DNA of 64,000 bases from Lonicera japonica (GCA_021464415.1 JAKCWG010000745.1:38234-102233), one strand, 5' to 3'. Counted from the first letter of the stretch, positions 11,111 through 22,720 are shown. Numbers and translations are program-made. Notes: generated from the sequence alone by a model not told the origin.

Positions 11111-12411
11111 TGTTAGAGTGATATACTAAAAGCCATGATTTTATTATTATTGGTATGTTATATAGACTCGGTTTTGCTATTTTAATGAGAATCTTTATGG
11201 GCAATGGTTACATGATATTATTTATTTAAATATTGTGCATGTGTGTGTCTTTTATTCCATATAGTAGATGATTTGGTGTGTAGAGTATAGCTTACACACA
11301 GAGGATCATATCATCGGTTCTTGTGAAATATAAGTTTATTGGTTCACGATCTTAGATGGAATTGGACAACTATCGGTAGGATTGTAGCACAAGTTTTAGT
11401 AGTTTATCTTGACTACAGGAAATGGTGTAGTTTTAACTCGTTGTGCTAGTACACTTTATGTGTATTGAACAGGACCAGTTTGGGTTAATTGTTTTTATAC
11501 TGACTATATAAAACAATTTAAAATCCCATGGTTATTATGATTACTTATGCTCTTAACCTTGAAATAATTAATAGACATATATATGTAGTGTTTGTTGTTT
11601 TGACTCATTAAAAGTGAGATTCATTTATGGATCAATAATCTTCGTGAATTGGATGGCAACACTATATGTATGATAAATATTAATTATTGACGGAATCCGC
11701 GTCCCAGTATAGGGATTGATGATAACCCCTTAAGAAGCTTATAAGTTTTGATCATGTCAAACCCTGCAGGTGGATTATGTTAATCCGACATGTCAAATAA
11801 GTTAAGTGGTAGGCTCAAGGATTAAGAAGTCATTTAAATATAATTGTCAGTAATTTAATTTAAATGACGGTTATCTGTAATCTTAACGTGGGGAGAATAA
11901 TATGTATTTAATAATAAGGAGCTCGAAATATAATTTTGAGATAAGGACGGGAGTGCAATTATAATTCTTTAGTGGCGTGAATTATAATTTATGGAAGGAA
12001 TCAATTCTTAATCGAATTAGGATTTCAATTTTCCATAGTAAGCCCAAACACTTATTTCTCCTTAGGGTCCCTATCGTAGCATTTTATATATGCTAGCCTT
12101 GCCTCTTCTCTCGACACAATAATTCTCACGAATTTAGGGTTTGTGCCGTAGAGAGTAGAGGAGGAGATCTTAGTGATACCGCAGCCCACACTCGGTACAG
12201 GATTGCACGGCGAAAGGAATACGATAGAAGATCTTGAGGTTCTATCGAGCCCGTGTTCTCGATTTGTCTCCACCAATCCCTGTTCGTGCTGAGACGAGAT
12301 CAAATCAGAGAGATCTCGAAGGTAAAATCCGATTCCACACTAGGGTTTTACATAAAAATTTTGTTCGGTCTATACGCAATATTAAACGATCCTGGAACTT
12401 AGTTTCCATCA
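11111..12411 (+). mobile_element. Solo LTR (1301 bp) with AATCA target duplication
   Basis: Starts TGTTAGAGTGATATAC and ends GTTTCCATCA. It is flanked by AATCA at 11106-11110 and 12412-12416. Tat-B is contiguous at the matching site (about 22625-22640), confirming the insertion. No internal domain, primer site or second LTR is present, so it is a solo LTR of an unclassified family, or a very short non-autonomous element. Its last ~75 bp resemble the arms of the inverted-repeat element at 58341-58920. Strand is assigned only from the TG/CA reading and is uncertain. Confidence 0.85.
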
Positions 12412-14089
12412 AATCATTAAGATACGGAATAACCTAATCAAAGCAGAATACGTCGCACGAATGAAGTCTCTCATCACAAAAAGAAGTACATTTCATAATT
12501 CAGTGGTAATTTGGCGAAAATCCAGCATCAGTTGAATTCTAAGATGGGGCGCATGTGTTATTTTTGTATAAAAATTGAGGGTATTTTAAACTGGGGGTGA
12601 TATTAAAATCTGAAAACTTTACAAAAACATTTTCATAAATCAAAATTGCGCAAAAGGCCACCAGACCCACCATATTGCATGTATGTCTCATGTTTTTTGG
12701 CATAAACGACATATTCACATAATTTTCTCTAAACAAGAAATTTGAATTGAAACGTACCCGTACGCATCGGCGAATCTTGTGTGCCAAAGGCTACATTATA
12801 CACCACGAACGACCTTCCAATAAAGGCCAAAGTGTTATCTGATGATACATCAATCTCCATCAAAACCGTTCAACCTCAGGGGGCCCCTCAAAAACCACAC
12901 ATACCTGTTCGGGCATACAGAAACAGCTCATGGCTGATCATCACGAAATACATGACCAACTGGATTGCTAAAAAGTAAGTGTGTGAGTAAGAAAATGATA
13001 TGCTAAGAAGAGAATGAAAAGTTTGAAAGTTTAATGGAAAAAGTGATATTTTTGTTGCCTAGCTCACACTGTCGTTTGGGCACTTGTTGTATGACAAGTT
13101 CCTTGTCACACAACAAGTGGGGGGTAATCCCAAACAACAAAACCAACAAAGTTTTGACAAAAATTTTGCAAAATTGACTCCTTGGACGTCTGAAAGACTT
13201 TTTGGTTAGACTAAGAATCACTCACACCCGCACGAATAAATAAGATACAAAGCCCAAAAGCTGAATTTTGAGATCTGTGGTGGAGCCGAGCTTTGAGGAA
13301 TGATCAGTCCTAGACACAATTCAAATCTGGCAAAAGGGGAAGGTGTAAAAAAGGAATCAGGTACAAGAAAAAATTGAAAAGGTAGAAAAGGGTAAACTCC
13401 CGTTGGTCCAAGTGGGGAAAGTGAGAAAAACAGAAAGGAAGAAAAATCAGCAGGGAGAGCCACACTAAGAGTGACAGCTGTGCCAAAAAGGCAAAGGGCT
13501 ATATCTTAGGTGAGTAAGGCTCCTATCTGTAGAAAAAAAAAGATTGGAAAGCCAAAACAATGGGCCGGATATTCTAAACACTAATGCAAATGAGGGAGCA
13601 ATAAGGGCATCAAAAAACAAAAAATTATGCGGACCAGCACGTTCCTCTGATAAGCCAGAGGGTAACTGGAGAAGGAACTGAGATTTTCGGAAGAGCTTTA
13701 TTCCCATGTTCAAAGAAGTAAAGCCAGAGGGTAGAGTTGAGAACTTAGTCCACCACTACGCATGAAGGTCTGAGATTCAAAGAGAACCAACCCAATTTCT
13801 TGATGACAGAAGAAGAGTCAAACTGAGGGTAAGAACAGGTTTTGAAAAAAGGCAACACTTGAACTTTCCATATTCTCTCTAGCATAACTTTCTTGCCATA
13901 AGATGAGTAGGCATATACGATCAACGGCCATGAGCAGAGGCAACGCAAGGAGAAGTGTCGAAGGATAAGAGAAAATATGGACAAATATCCTCAAGAACGT
14001 TTCTCGAATTATGTGATGCGACATAAAGTTGATGGAATAATATGATTTTGAAGAAGACCCTACTGACGGAGTCAATCCTAACCCTGGAC

Positions 14090-14875
14090 TGTGATAGCAA
14101 GACGGTGCGACAGGTGCCGACCCCGCCTCTCTTGGCAGTCTTAACATCATATCTTTTGACTGTGTCAGGAAGTACGAAGTCTTATCATGAAGACCTCTCG
14201 CTCTTGGTAGTCACTAACATGTCATACCTTCCGAGGGTGACTAGGAGCGCCATTTCTTGGAAATCGTCATAAGGGAATATCTCCCGACGATCAGCCTTAG
14301 ACTATGTCAGCAAGACGGTGCGACTGGTGTCGACCTCGCCTCTCTTGGTAGTCTTTAACTCAACCTTTTCAGGTTGTGCCAGCAAGATGGTGTGAGAGGT
14401 GCAGACCCCCCACTCTTGGCAGTCGCTAACATATCATACGTTTTCTTCCTTTTGGATGTATTCTATGGGAATTTATAAGTCAGCCCAGATTGTGTCAGCA
14501 AGATGACGTCCTATCGCGAGGACCAATCATTCTTGGCAATCTTAACTCAACCTTTTCAGGCTATGCCAGCAAGATGGTGCGAGAGGTGCAGACCCCCCCT
14601 CCTGGCAGTCGCTAATATGACATTCCTTCTGAGGGTGGCTAAAAGTTCCATTTCTTAGAAAACTATCACGAAGGAATATCTCCTGATAGACAACCTCGGT
14701 TATGCCAGCAAGATTGTGCGACAAGTGCCGACCCGACCACTCTTGGTAACCAATAACATCATCCCCAGAAGTTAGGGAGTTTCATCACATTCTCCATAAG
14801 ATTAGGGAGTTTTACCACATGGTTAGGACAACAAGATAGTGCGATAGGAGCAAACCACGCTACTCTTGGTAACCA
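14090..14875 (+). repeat. Irregular tandem repeat in Tat-A tail
   Basis: Seven copies of a ~45-bp module starting near 14095, 14308, 14381, 14496, 14567, 14706 and 14828. Each reads roughly CAGCAAGAYGGTGCGA, then RGTGCCGACC, then CTCTTGGCAGTC. Spacing varies from 68 to 213 bp, so it is an interspersed cluster and not a clean satellite. Hypervariable tandem repeats close to the 3' LTR are known for Ogre/Tat elements. Confidence 0.75.
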
Positions 14876-15033
14876 TTTCTTCCCCAAAATATTGGGAAGC
14901 TTTATCACGACGAAGTCAAGAAGGTGTCATTCTGAAAGAATTTGAATTTCGAAAACTTTTTCACACACATTGCAAAGAATGAGAAGTATTCATGAGGATA
15001 GCCCAGTCAGAGGGTAAATGGTAAGATTGGTGC

Positions 15034-16282
15034 TGTGGGAATCCAGACCCGCGACCCGAGAGGCCGTCCTCGTTCTCGGTTTTATTTGAAAACGTATTTT
15101 ATAGAGTCGCCAATTTGTTTTACTAGAAAACAAACAAAAAAATCGTACGAAGGATAATTCGAAAACATACTATCTTTCATATGTTTAAAACCAGAGATTT
15201 ATATTGAAAATTTACTTTGCTAGGGTTCGGGAACTACGTTACGAATTGGGAAGGTGTTAGGCACCCAATTCGTCCTTTCGGTCTCTTAATGGATCATGTA
15301 TCTAATTCCTATTTTAGGTATCTTGCAAGTATTTTGAATAGTTTTCAGGATAATCCTTTCCGGATAAATTTAATTTAAAACAATATTTTGAAATCAGACT
15401 CGAGCTTTGCGAGCGCCTACGTATTCATTCGTAGAATAAAATCAGAGTCTCGTAGTTCCTTTCTTTTGGAAACTATTTTTGTATTTTTGTTTGTTTTGAA
15501 AACGTGTCAAAACGGATTTTAGATTTTCTTGTAAACTTTAGAAATGACTTATTTTGAAAGCAATGGACTTCTTTGCAAGTTATCTAATTTCCTGTATTAA
15601 AAATGAATTTAAATGCAGTACTAAAATTAGTAGAGTGGCAAAAAGACGTACCTGATGCGCCTGAAGAAGAAATAAGAACCTTGTCTTGATTACCTTGCTT
15701 GTCTCCTTCTCTCTCTAGATTTTCTCTCTCCAAAACTGTCTTTCTAAAAATTCTCTCTCTAAAACTTTCTCTCTCCGAATTTCTCTAAAATGACTCTCTA
15801 AAGATTTTGACAGAGTTTCTACTAAAAAACACTATTGAGTGTTGATCCTCTAAAATGGGAGCCCAAGGGTCCTATTTATAGAGACAAAACGCAGAAAAAT
15901 GGCCTGGGTAGCCGCGCGGCTAGGAACCAGCCGTACGGCTAGGGAGGGCTGCGGCTAAGGCGTGCGGCTAGGGCGTGCGGCTCAAGCTTGCGGCTCGAAG
16001 CCAACCGTGCGGCTAGGAAGCGACTGTGCGGCTAGGGCATGCGGCTCGAAGCCAACCGTACGGTTAGGAGCCAACCGTGCGGTTGGGGGGCGTGCGGCTA
16101 GCTATAAAAAAACTCAAATTTTCTAATGGGGCGCTGCCCCGCACCCCGCGAAGTGGCAACAAGGTTGTGGTAGATTCCTGACACACTCGAAAATCAAGGC
16201 TTATCCTAATGGTCTCCTGTATGCATGATGACTCAAGACTTGATGCATAATGAAAATTAGGTTCACACGAGAGTCGTTGATT
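15034..16282 (-). repeat. L1-family LTR, minus strand
   Basis: The left end TGTGGGAATCCAGACCCG is the reverse complement of the L1 3' terminus. The right end matches the L1 start except that the first ~12 bases (TGTGAACACCCC) are missing. It contains a minus-strand TATA box (TATTTATA at 15873-15880), the palindrome-rich U3 (about 15905-16105) and the conserved inverted repeat at 15242-15272. It lies 157 bp beyond the stop of the minus-strand Tat-C gag, so it may be the 3' LTR of Tat-C or a separately inserted, end-trimmed solo LTR. Confidence 0.85.
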
Positions 16283-17792
16283 TTATTAATGAAATGAATG
16301 GGTACATTGATAAGAAATTCTTCATTCTACCCTTAACCCTTACAATTTTGCTCCCTTTCTCTCTCAATTTCCCCTATCTCTAGGATTGTTCAAGTAAATT
16401 AAATTAATGGTGTCTGCCTCTACTTAAGGCTTCTTTCATCAAGGAAAGGTAATATTCTTGGCGTCGATCAAGTCTTGGATGGCATGCTTTAGGGCGCAAC
16501 AATTATCAGTGTTATGTTCGAATCCTTGATGGTAAGTGCAGCGTTCATTGGCATTCCAGCTAGGGTGAGCTGGGTTGGGGGGTGTGCGAGGAGCTAGCGG
16601 CTGTATAATACCCTCAGCTTGTAGCACGGCTAAAGTGTGACTCAGCAAAGTCGGTAGGAATGAAAATGGACGATGCTTCTTTCTACTACTCCTCTTTTTT
16701 GGCCTTTCTTCTTGCGGATAATGGAAGCTTGCTTCTTGGTAAGAACTCGAGCTTTGGTAAGACCAGACTTGATTAATGGCTGGGGTGGTCTTCTCATGTT
16801 GAGAAGAGGCTTCCTTAGCTTCGGTATCTTGGGCAAGTTCTTCCTCAGTCTCATTAGCTGCATGCATCAAGGCCTTGTAGCGGTTAAAGTATTGGTGACA
16901 TATGTCGCTTTGGATCTCAGGCTTAAAATTCTTGACAATTATCCCCAATTGCTCTTCCTCGGGAATTCTATCCACCAATTGAGATGCTAACTCCCTGCAA
17001 CGAGTGATGAAGTCACTGACATTCTCATTTTTCTCTATTTTTTTCATCTCGAGATTCTTACGAGTGACTTTGAGTTCCTCGTTGGACTTATAATGTTCAA
17101 TGAACTCATTCGCTATACTTTTCCAGTCTGCTACCCGGTGCTTCTATAAACTTAGAAACCAACTGTGGGCAGATCCGGTGAAAGACTGGTGGAAACCTAG
17201 GGACAAGTGATCATCTTTCAATCAGTATAATTGCATGGTTCGAACATAGGCTTTGAGGTGCAGGTGAGGTGGAGTGTTCCCGAGAACTTCTCGATGTGAG
17301 GGAGTTTGAAACCAATCGACAAACGGGCATTTGGGTATAGAGATAGGTTTTGAAGATTGGCGATGTCATTAGCCTTTTTCAGCCACTCTCTGGTTTAGAG
17401 CCTTCATCTGATCCTTAATTGTGGTAATGGCCTCATTCTCTTCGCCCTGATTGATTACGGTCTTGGGGTATTGGCCCTTGTTTGGATGTCCATCGGGGAT
17501 GGCTTGAGGATTATGGTATTAAAGGGGTTGGTTATGCTCGGGGTTTAGCCAGGCGGTTAATGTTGGCACGAACTGAGGGAATGTGTTGAAGAATATTGGG
17601 TGCAGCTACTGGGCCTTGGGTTTGGTTGCCTTCGGCTGGGTATGGATTTGGATTGGGTTAGTTTAGTTCAGCTCGTGTTCTGGTAGTGATTAGGGTGTCC
17701 AGACGAGCTTAGGTGGCTGCTTAGTGATTCTTCATGATGGCCATAGACCGGGTCAGATCCTGGATTAGATGGTAGAGGATGTGACGCCCTGA

Positions 17793-17870
17793 GTGATGAG
17801 TACTCCCTTGTGTGGAGGAATGGTAGCTCGAGCGATGAGTACTCCCTTGTGTGGAGGAATGATAGCTCAA
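17793..17870 (-). repeat. 39-bp direct tandem duplication in Tat-C gag
   Basis: GATGAGTACTCCCTTGTGTG plus 19 further bases occurs twice back to back with one or two differences. It is in frame and encodes the peptide repeat LPFLHTREYSSLE on the minus strand. Confidence 0.85.
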
Positions 17871-17893
17871 AAGGGGCATCCCACACCGGAAGT

Positions 17894-18162
17894 TGGGGGA
17901 TCCTTGGAGACCCATATAAGTAAGATATGGTCGCTAATTAAGTACGAGGCCTTTTGGGAGGCTCACTGGCTTCGAATCCCATAAGAACTCCGAAGTTAAG
18001 CGTGCTTGGGCCAGAGCAATCCCAGGATGGGTGACCCCCTGGGAAGCTGGTCGTGAGCTCCCAGAAACAAAGCCGTGAGGGTAGATGTCCTGGGGCTGAG
18101 GCCTGTCTAGGACGCTACCCAGAGCGGACAATATCGTACTGAGGTGGGACCGGGTCGTTACA
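17894..18162 (+). mobile_element. Cassandra-like solo LTR (269 bp) carrying 5S rRNA sequence
   Basis: Begins TGGGGGATCCTTGGAGACCC and ends GGGACCGGGTCGTTACA. It is flanked by near-identical five-base duplications, GAAGT (17889-17893) and GAGGT (18163-18167), and interrupts Tat-C gag. Its centre is a 5S rRNA-derived segment with Pol III internal promoter boxes, the hallmark of Cassandra terminal-repeat retrotransposons in miniature. Only one LTR is present, with no primer site, so it is a solo LTR. Orientation is taken from the 5S sense strand. Confidence 0.88.
17956..18062 (+). ncRNA. 5S rRNA-derived segment in Cassandra-like LTR
   Basis: Resembles plant 5S rRNA over roughly residues 20-115, including GAACTCCGAAGTTAAGCGTG. 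The A-box-like AGTTAAGCGTGC is at 17994-18005 and the C-box-like AGGATGGGTGACC at 18024-18036. The 5' end differs (GGGAGGCTCACTGGCTTCG replaces the canonical start). Pol III transcription is plausible from the intact boxes but unproven. It is not a ribosomal 5S gene. Confidence 0.85.
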
Positions 18163-18692
18163 GAGGTGTTCAAGGGTTAAGGTGCCACCCTCAGTTTATG
18201 GGAGAACGGGACCAGGCGGAGGATCCGCTGTACCAGAGGCTTCACCATGGTTACCCTCAGTATTGTGGGCCTCGGTTTGATCGATCGGTAGCTCGGTGTT
18301 GGAACGAAGAGGCATGATTGGTGGTGAGTCTGATCCTGTGAGTCGTCTTATGCGATAAATAATCTGAGCATGGCAAAGAATGGGGAGAAAGAAATCGAGG
18401 ATTGACAAAAAAAATCAATATTTTGCCATGGGTTGCATAATTCTCAAAAAACTATGACTCGATAGGAAAAAAAACCAAAAATCACTTTTTGGCGTTTAGG
18501 CGAAAGCAGACCGACAACAACAACTTGAGAGCCCCATAGACAGGTTTAGGGTAGGAACATACATTCCTGGGGTGTCTTTATAACCTTTCGGTTTTAAAAG
18601 GTCTTTTAGAAAACTTATTTTTGGAAAATGACTCATTTTTTAGAAAATATTTTGAAAAACATTTTTTAAAATCGGGAAATTCTCTCCTCTTA

Positions 18693-19428
18693 GGGTTCGT
18701 TTGGTTCGAGCTTTAGGAATGGAATTGGCATTCTAGATGCCAAGAAACCTTTATTCCTGGCATCCTTTATTGGATTCCATTAATGCTTGTTTGGTTGGAA
18801 TTTTAGGAATGAACTCGGCAATTTTTTTTTATTTTCTGGATTTTTTTTTCATTTACTGGGATTTTTTTTTCATTTTCTGGGGAAAAATAATTTTTTTCAT
18901 TTTTTGGGAAAAAATATATTTTTCATTTTCTGGAAAAAAATAATTTTTTTCACTTTCTGAGGAAAAAATAATATTTTAAATTTTCCGAGATTTTTTTTTT
19001 TCATTTTCGGGGAAATTTTTTTTATGACTTTCTGGGAAAAAAAATATTTTTAATTTTTTTTGGAATTTTTTTTTCATTTTCTGGGAAAATTTATTTTTTT
19101 TCCATTTTCTGAAAAAAATAATTTTTTTCATTTTCTGGAAAAAAAAACAGTTTTTGGACAAGAAAAAAAGGATTCCTCAAATTGGGAATCCAAGATTCCT
19201 CCCAATTTATAAAGGAATAGATTTTGGCAAAATGGGGGAATTTAGGATTCCTAGGAATCCTAAATTCCTACCTAAAACTCCAACCAAACAAAATAATCCT
19301 CATAGAATAGAATTTAGGATTCCTAGGAATCCTAAATTCCTACCTAAAACTCCAACCAAACAAAATAATCCTCATAGAATAGAATTTAGGATTCCAGAAA
19401 TCCTCAAAATCTCGAACCAAACGAGCCC
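18693..19428. mobile_element. Tourist-like (PIF/Harbinger) non-autonomous element, 736 bp
   Basis: Terminal inverted repeats GGGTTCGTTTGGTTCGAG and CTCGAACCAAACGAGCCC differ at one base. They are flanked by the TTA target duplication typical of PIF/Harbinger (18690-18692, 19429-19431). Tat-A is uninterrupted at the matching site (about 7672-7690, reverse complement). No transposase is encoded. The interior is extremely low in complexity: alternating T-runs and A-runs (18830-19150), then a 72-bp direct repeat built around the palindrome GGATTCCTAGGAATCC. Confidence 0.88.
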
Positions 19429-19431
19429 TTA

Positions 19432-20168
19432 GAGTTGTTTTTCATGGAAATAGTGACAAGAGAATTCTCACTAATGATTGTTAGTGAGGAATTTCTACGT
19501 ACGGGGTTGGACAGCCACCGGCCGTACTTGCCAAACTAAGAGTTGGTATACATGGCAAAGCCTTTTGTTCACAAATCTCACGACTAACGTTCAAGAAAAT
19601 ATGCAGAAATTCAAGTGTACTAAGCTGATGCATCCTATATGCAAAAGTGGTTTGGTGGGTAAGGTTCAGGCTCCCTCCTATTTGGCTAGGTCTTGCTATA
19701 TACCCCAAGGGCGAGTACGTACAAGGACTTTTTGATATACATTTCGGGTACGTGAATATTCTCATCACTCGATATACCTCAGCTGGTACTTGGCCAAGGA
19801 GAGTGGAAATAAGAGCTTTCGGTTTATGTTAACTCAGACGAGCCAATTCCCTACTCATTAAGCAGTATTTTCAGGTTAAATGGCGGTAATTTCACACTCA
19901 CGATAATGCATGATTGTAGTGCATGCGTGTATTATGGAGGTATATTATGATGAGCGCTTTGAAATTTTTTCGAGTACTTTCAAATTTTAATTGTGAAAAG
20001 ATTTTCCTCAAACAATAATTAGCAAGCAAAAAGGAATCAGGGTATCCACCTAGATCGCATCTATGTTATCCTAAATTAAAACTAAGGCTGAATAGGAAAA
20101 CATGCAAGCATAAACGATTATCTATGCATATTCTACTCTTGTTTAGAGTCTAATCCTCTTAAAAAATT
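19432..20168 (-). repeat. Tat-C untranslated leader
   Basis: Reverse-complement homologue of the Tat-A leader. Near 20040-20100 it shares the block GATAACATAGATGCG, then GGTGGATACC, and near 19500-19540 a CCGTACTTGCC-containing block matching 7580-7610. Short ORFs on both strands here show no domain. Confidence 0.7.
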
Positions 20169-20185
20169 CCCAAGCGGAGTCGTCA
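20169..20185 (-). other. Tat-C primer binding site, tRNA-Arg type (degenerate)
   Basis: On the minus strand this reads TGACGACTCCGCTTGGG, a two-to-three-base variant of the tRNA-Arg complement. It lies one base from the L2 LTR and shows that Tat-C runs right to left. Confidence 0.75.
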
Positions 20186-20186
20186 T

Positions 20187-22068
20187 TGTGAGAACCCGCG
20201 TTTTCGGTTTAATTTGGAAAACGGTTCGTTTTATTATAAAGAAAAGGTGACGGTTTGTAAAAGAAATCAGAGTCACTAGTTTGTTTTACTAAACAAACAA
20301 AAGTCTGTGTAAAAGAGGAAAATTTATGAATTAAACAACCTCATAAACACAATTAATGTGAAACCAATTGATTCAAAGGTTCGGGGATTAAGTTACGAAT
20401 CGAGAAGGTGTTAGGCACCCAATTCGCCCTTTCGATCTCTGAGTAGGCTATGCGTGGAATTATAATTGAACACTTGCATGCTAATCGCATATCAGCCCAT
20501 AATTTTAGGAAAACGGCATTTTGGGGTGGGGATGGAAATCATGTGCTTTGTAATTCGCCCTTCGATTTTAGAAATTGGTGTGTGTATGTGATTTGAAAGA
20601 TAATTTTGATAATGATAAATAGCAAAACAAGTGGTTTTAAAAAGATTTAGGGCTTTTCGGAAGCTAATTCGATTTGGAATTGGATATCGAATATCCGGCA
20701 ATCCTCGAGATTTATTCGTCAATAGTGTACCACAGTTTAATAATTTAAATTGGCATTGACGAATACATTACTCTCATATTGGATATTTTGGTAAACACCG
20801 CAATTTATGGATTAAACCGGGTACAAACGTGTATTGATCCCTTCGTATACCGAGACTGATAAAACTGAGATTTTATAAAATTTACTGATAAAAAAATGGT
20901 TTACAGCTCGTTCTATGCCTTTGTTTTGAAAACGGGGTTTAAATATGAAATATGGACTGATTTTGAAATAAATAGCAATATTTACATGCAATTAATCAAT
21001 TATAATTGATAAAATAAAGAGAGATAAAAACCAAAGTCGGACTGATATTAAAAATACCCGAGAGCCTCAAAAATAGTATAATACTATTTTATAACAATGT
21101 TCGCGAAATCCCAAAGCTGACTGATGTTTCAAATGGGGTAAGTGTAGGTGTATTTATAGTTGTAGAATAATTAATGGGCTGGGCTGGAAGTGTTTGTCCG
21201 CGGACAAAGGGCGTGTCTGTTGACACGGGGTACCATGTGTCTTGAGGATATGGCTATTAGAGTTTTTGTCCGCGAACAAACACTTGGTTCGTATCCGCGA
21301 GCAAACTCCTGATTTAAACGTGTGACGGTTTTATGCAATTTCCGTCAAAATAAATATCGGATTGATCTGATTTTTTAACATGTTCTTACCCATGTTAAGA
21401 CCTACCTACTATCCAAATTTCAGAATATTTGGACATCGGGAGGCCTCCGTTCGATTTTCCAAGATGAATTCCCTGTTTTTCAAATTCACGAAGATCCGAC
21501 CTTCGGATTGAGCTGATTTTTTACTATGTTATTCCCAGAAAAATTTCCTTGCTCTCCACAAAATTTCATGATTTTTGGAGGTCAAGAAGTATCAAAACAA
21601 GAAAGAACAAAATTTCCTCTTGGAGGGATTTGTCCGCAAACACAAGCCTCAAAGGCTTGTGTCCCATGACACACAGTTGGAGCTCATTTGGACTTCGTGA
21701 ATGTTGTCTTTTGATTACCCGAAGTAAACTCTCAATTTTCAAAATTCCCTGAGATTCAGCCGTCGGATTGAGCTAATTTTTTTATAATGTTGCTCCTTGT
21801 GGGAATTTATAATAACCCTCAAAGTTTGAGGATGATCGTAAATGGGTAACTCTCCTTTCACAAGTTTCCAAGAGTTTTAATGGTTTTCGATTCCGGCAGC
21901 TTCTGGTAATTCTCGTAAGTTCTCATCTGGATATCCTTTTGGCTTTCTTCTTTGACCTGTATTACATGTATATGGTATGTATGTATCTAGGAATGCTTTT
22001 GTATGCATGTGTGCTCATTTTCTTAAAGTTCGGGATTCTTGCAGGGGTCGCAAAATGAATTGTTCACA
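20187..22068 (-). repeat. L2 LTR, 1882 bp, presumed 5' LTR of Tat-C
   Basis: On the minus strand it starts TGTGAACAATTC and ends GGGTTCTCACA, termini resembling L1. The body is strongly diverged except near the conserved GGTGTTAGGCACCC block (20396-20426). A minus-strand TATA box is at 21151-21158. Three copies of a CGGATTGAGCTGATTTTT-like repeat lie at about 21360, 21500 and 21760. It adjoins the Tat-C primer site. It differs from the L1 LTR at the opposite end of Tat-C. Confidence 0.8.
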
Positions 22069-22720
22069 ATATTACATAAGTATAATAATTTCAAAGAAAA
22101 ACTGAACACGTAAAGGGTACGGGGGCAGTATGCATTACTCTTGAGATGGAAGAACCTAATAAAGATGATTGAGCTACAAGGTTTTGAATGAGATCGCAAA
22201 AGAAGGGACGAACCACTTTAAATATGCGTTAAAAAAGGTTCTGAATGAGATTGAAATTCTGAGTGAGATTACAACAAGGGGTAAGAACTACTTTAAGTCT
22301 ATGGCGGAAAGATCGAAATGCTGGCACTTTGATGGATTAATATCAAAACTCTGAATGCAATTAAAAGAGGGGGTAAAGACCATTCTAAATATGTAGTGGA
22401 AGACATAACATGACACTTTGACAGATTGGTATCTCCAAAGACTCATATTTATCTTCACCTACCCAATCACTCAAGCAACAACAACTGATTCATCCAATAT
22501 TGGCGTAACTGAAGATGCATCGAAATAAGCTGGACCACAATGAGTAACTCGAGTTGAATTGGAATGAAGATTAGTCATGCAAAGGACGTCATTATCTCTC
22601 ATCAGCTTTGGAAAGTGAACAAGTCATAGTCACCAAAGGACGGATTTATCTGATCAAATCAAAACATGTAGCATGAATGAAGCTTCCCACCGAGGATAGT
22701 TGTATAATCCATAACTCAAT

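Larger units (their letters stand above)
9780..15033 (+). repeat. Tat-A noncoding 3' region
   Basis: Long non-pol tail downstream of gag. The part 10340-12900 (minus the inserted LTR) aligns with Tat-B (22069-22720, 31129-31307, 33305-33537), sharing for example the block AAGGGTACGG, GGCAGTA near 10425 and 22117, and ATCTGATGATACATCAATCTC near 12836 and 33460. 12980-14060 shows only weak ORFs. It ends against a minus-strand L1 LTR at 15034, not a plus-strand 3' LTR. I see no trace of pol in any frame. Confidence 0.7.
16439..18420 (-). pseudogene. gag: Tat-C gag (broken)
   Basis: Minus-strand Tat/Ogre Gag, homologous to Tat-A gag. The longest open piece (17047 down to 16439) holds ITRCRELASQLVDRIPEEEQLGIIVKNFKP, a basic middle, and the CX2HX4HX4C knuckle CTYHQGFEHNTDNC followed by ALKHAIQDLIDAKNI. 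Homology continues upstream in the same frame (NEFIEHYKSNEELKVTRKNLE, 17048-17120) to a TAG at about 17145. The N-terminal part (17668-18408) holds a 39-bp direct duplication and is interrupted by a 5S-bearing solo LTR (17894-18162). No pol follows. It is non-functional. Confidence 0.85.

Noticed and set aside
12234..12437. Short ORF at the end of the 1.3-kb solo LTR
   Set aside because: It runs across the LTR boundary and target duplication, so it is an insertion by-product.
17956..18062. Genuine 5S rRNA gene
   Set aside because: Only part of 5S is matched, the 5' end differs, and the segment is bounded by LTR termini and a near-perfect target duplication.
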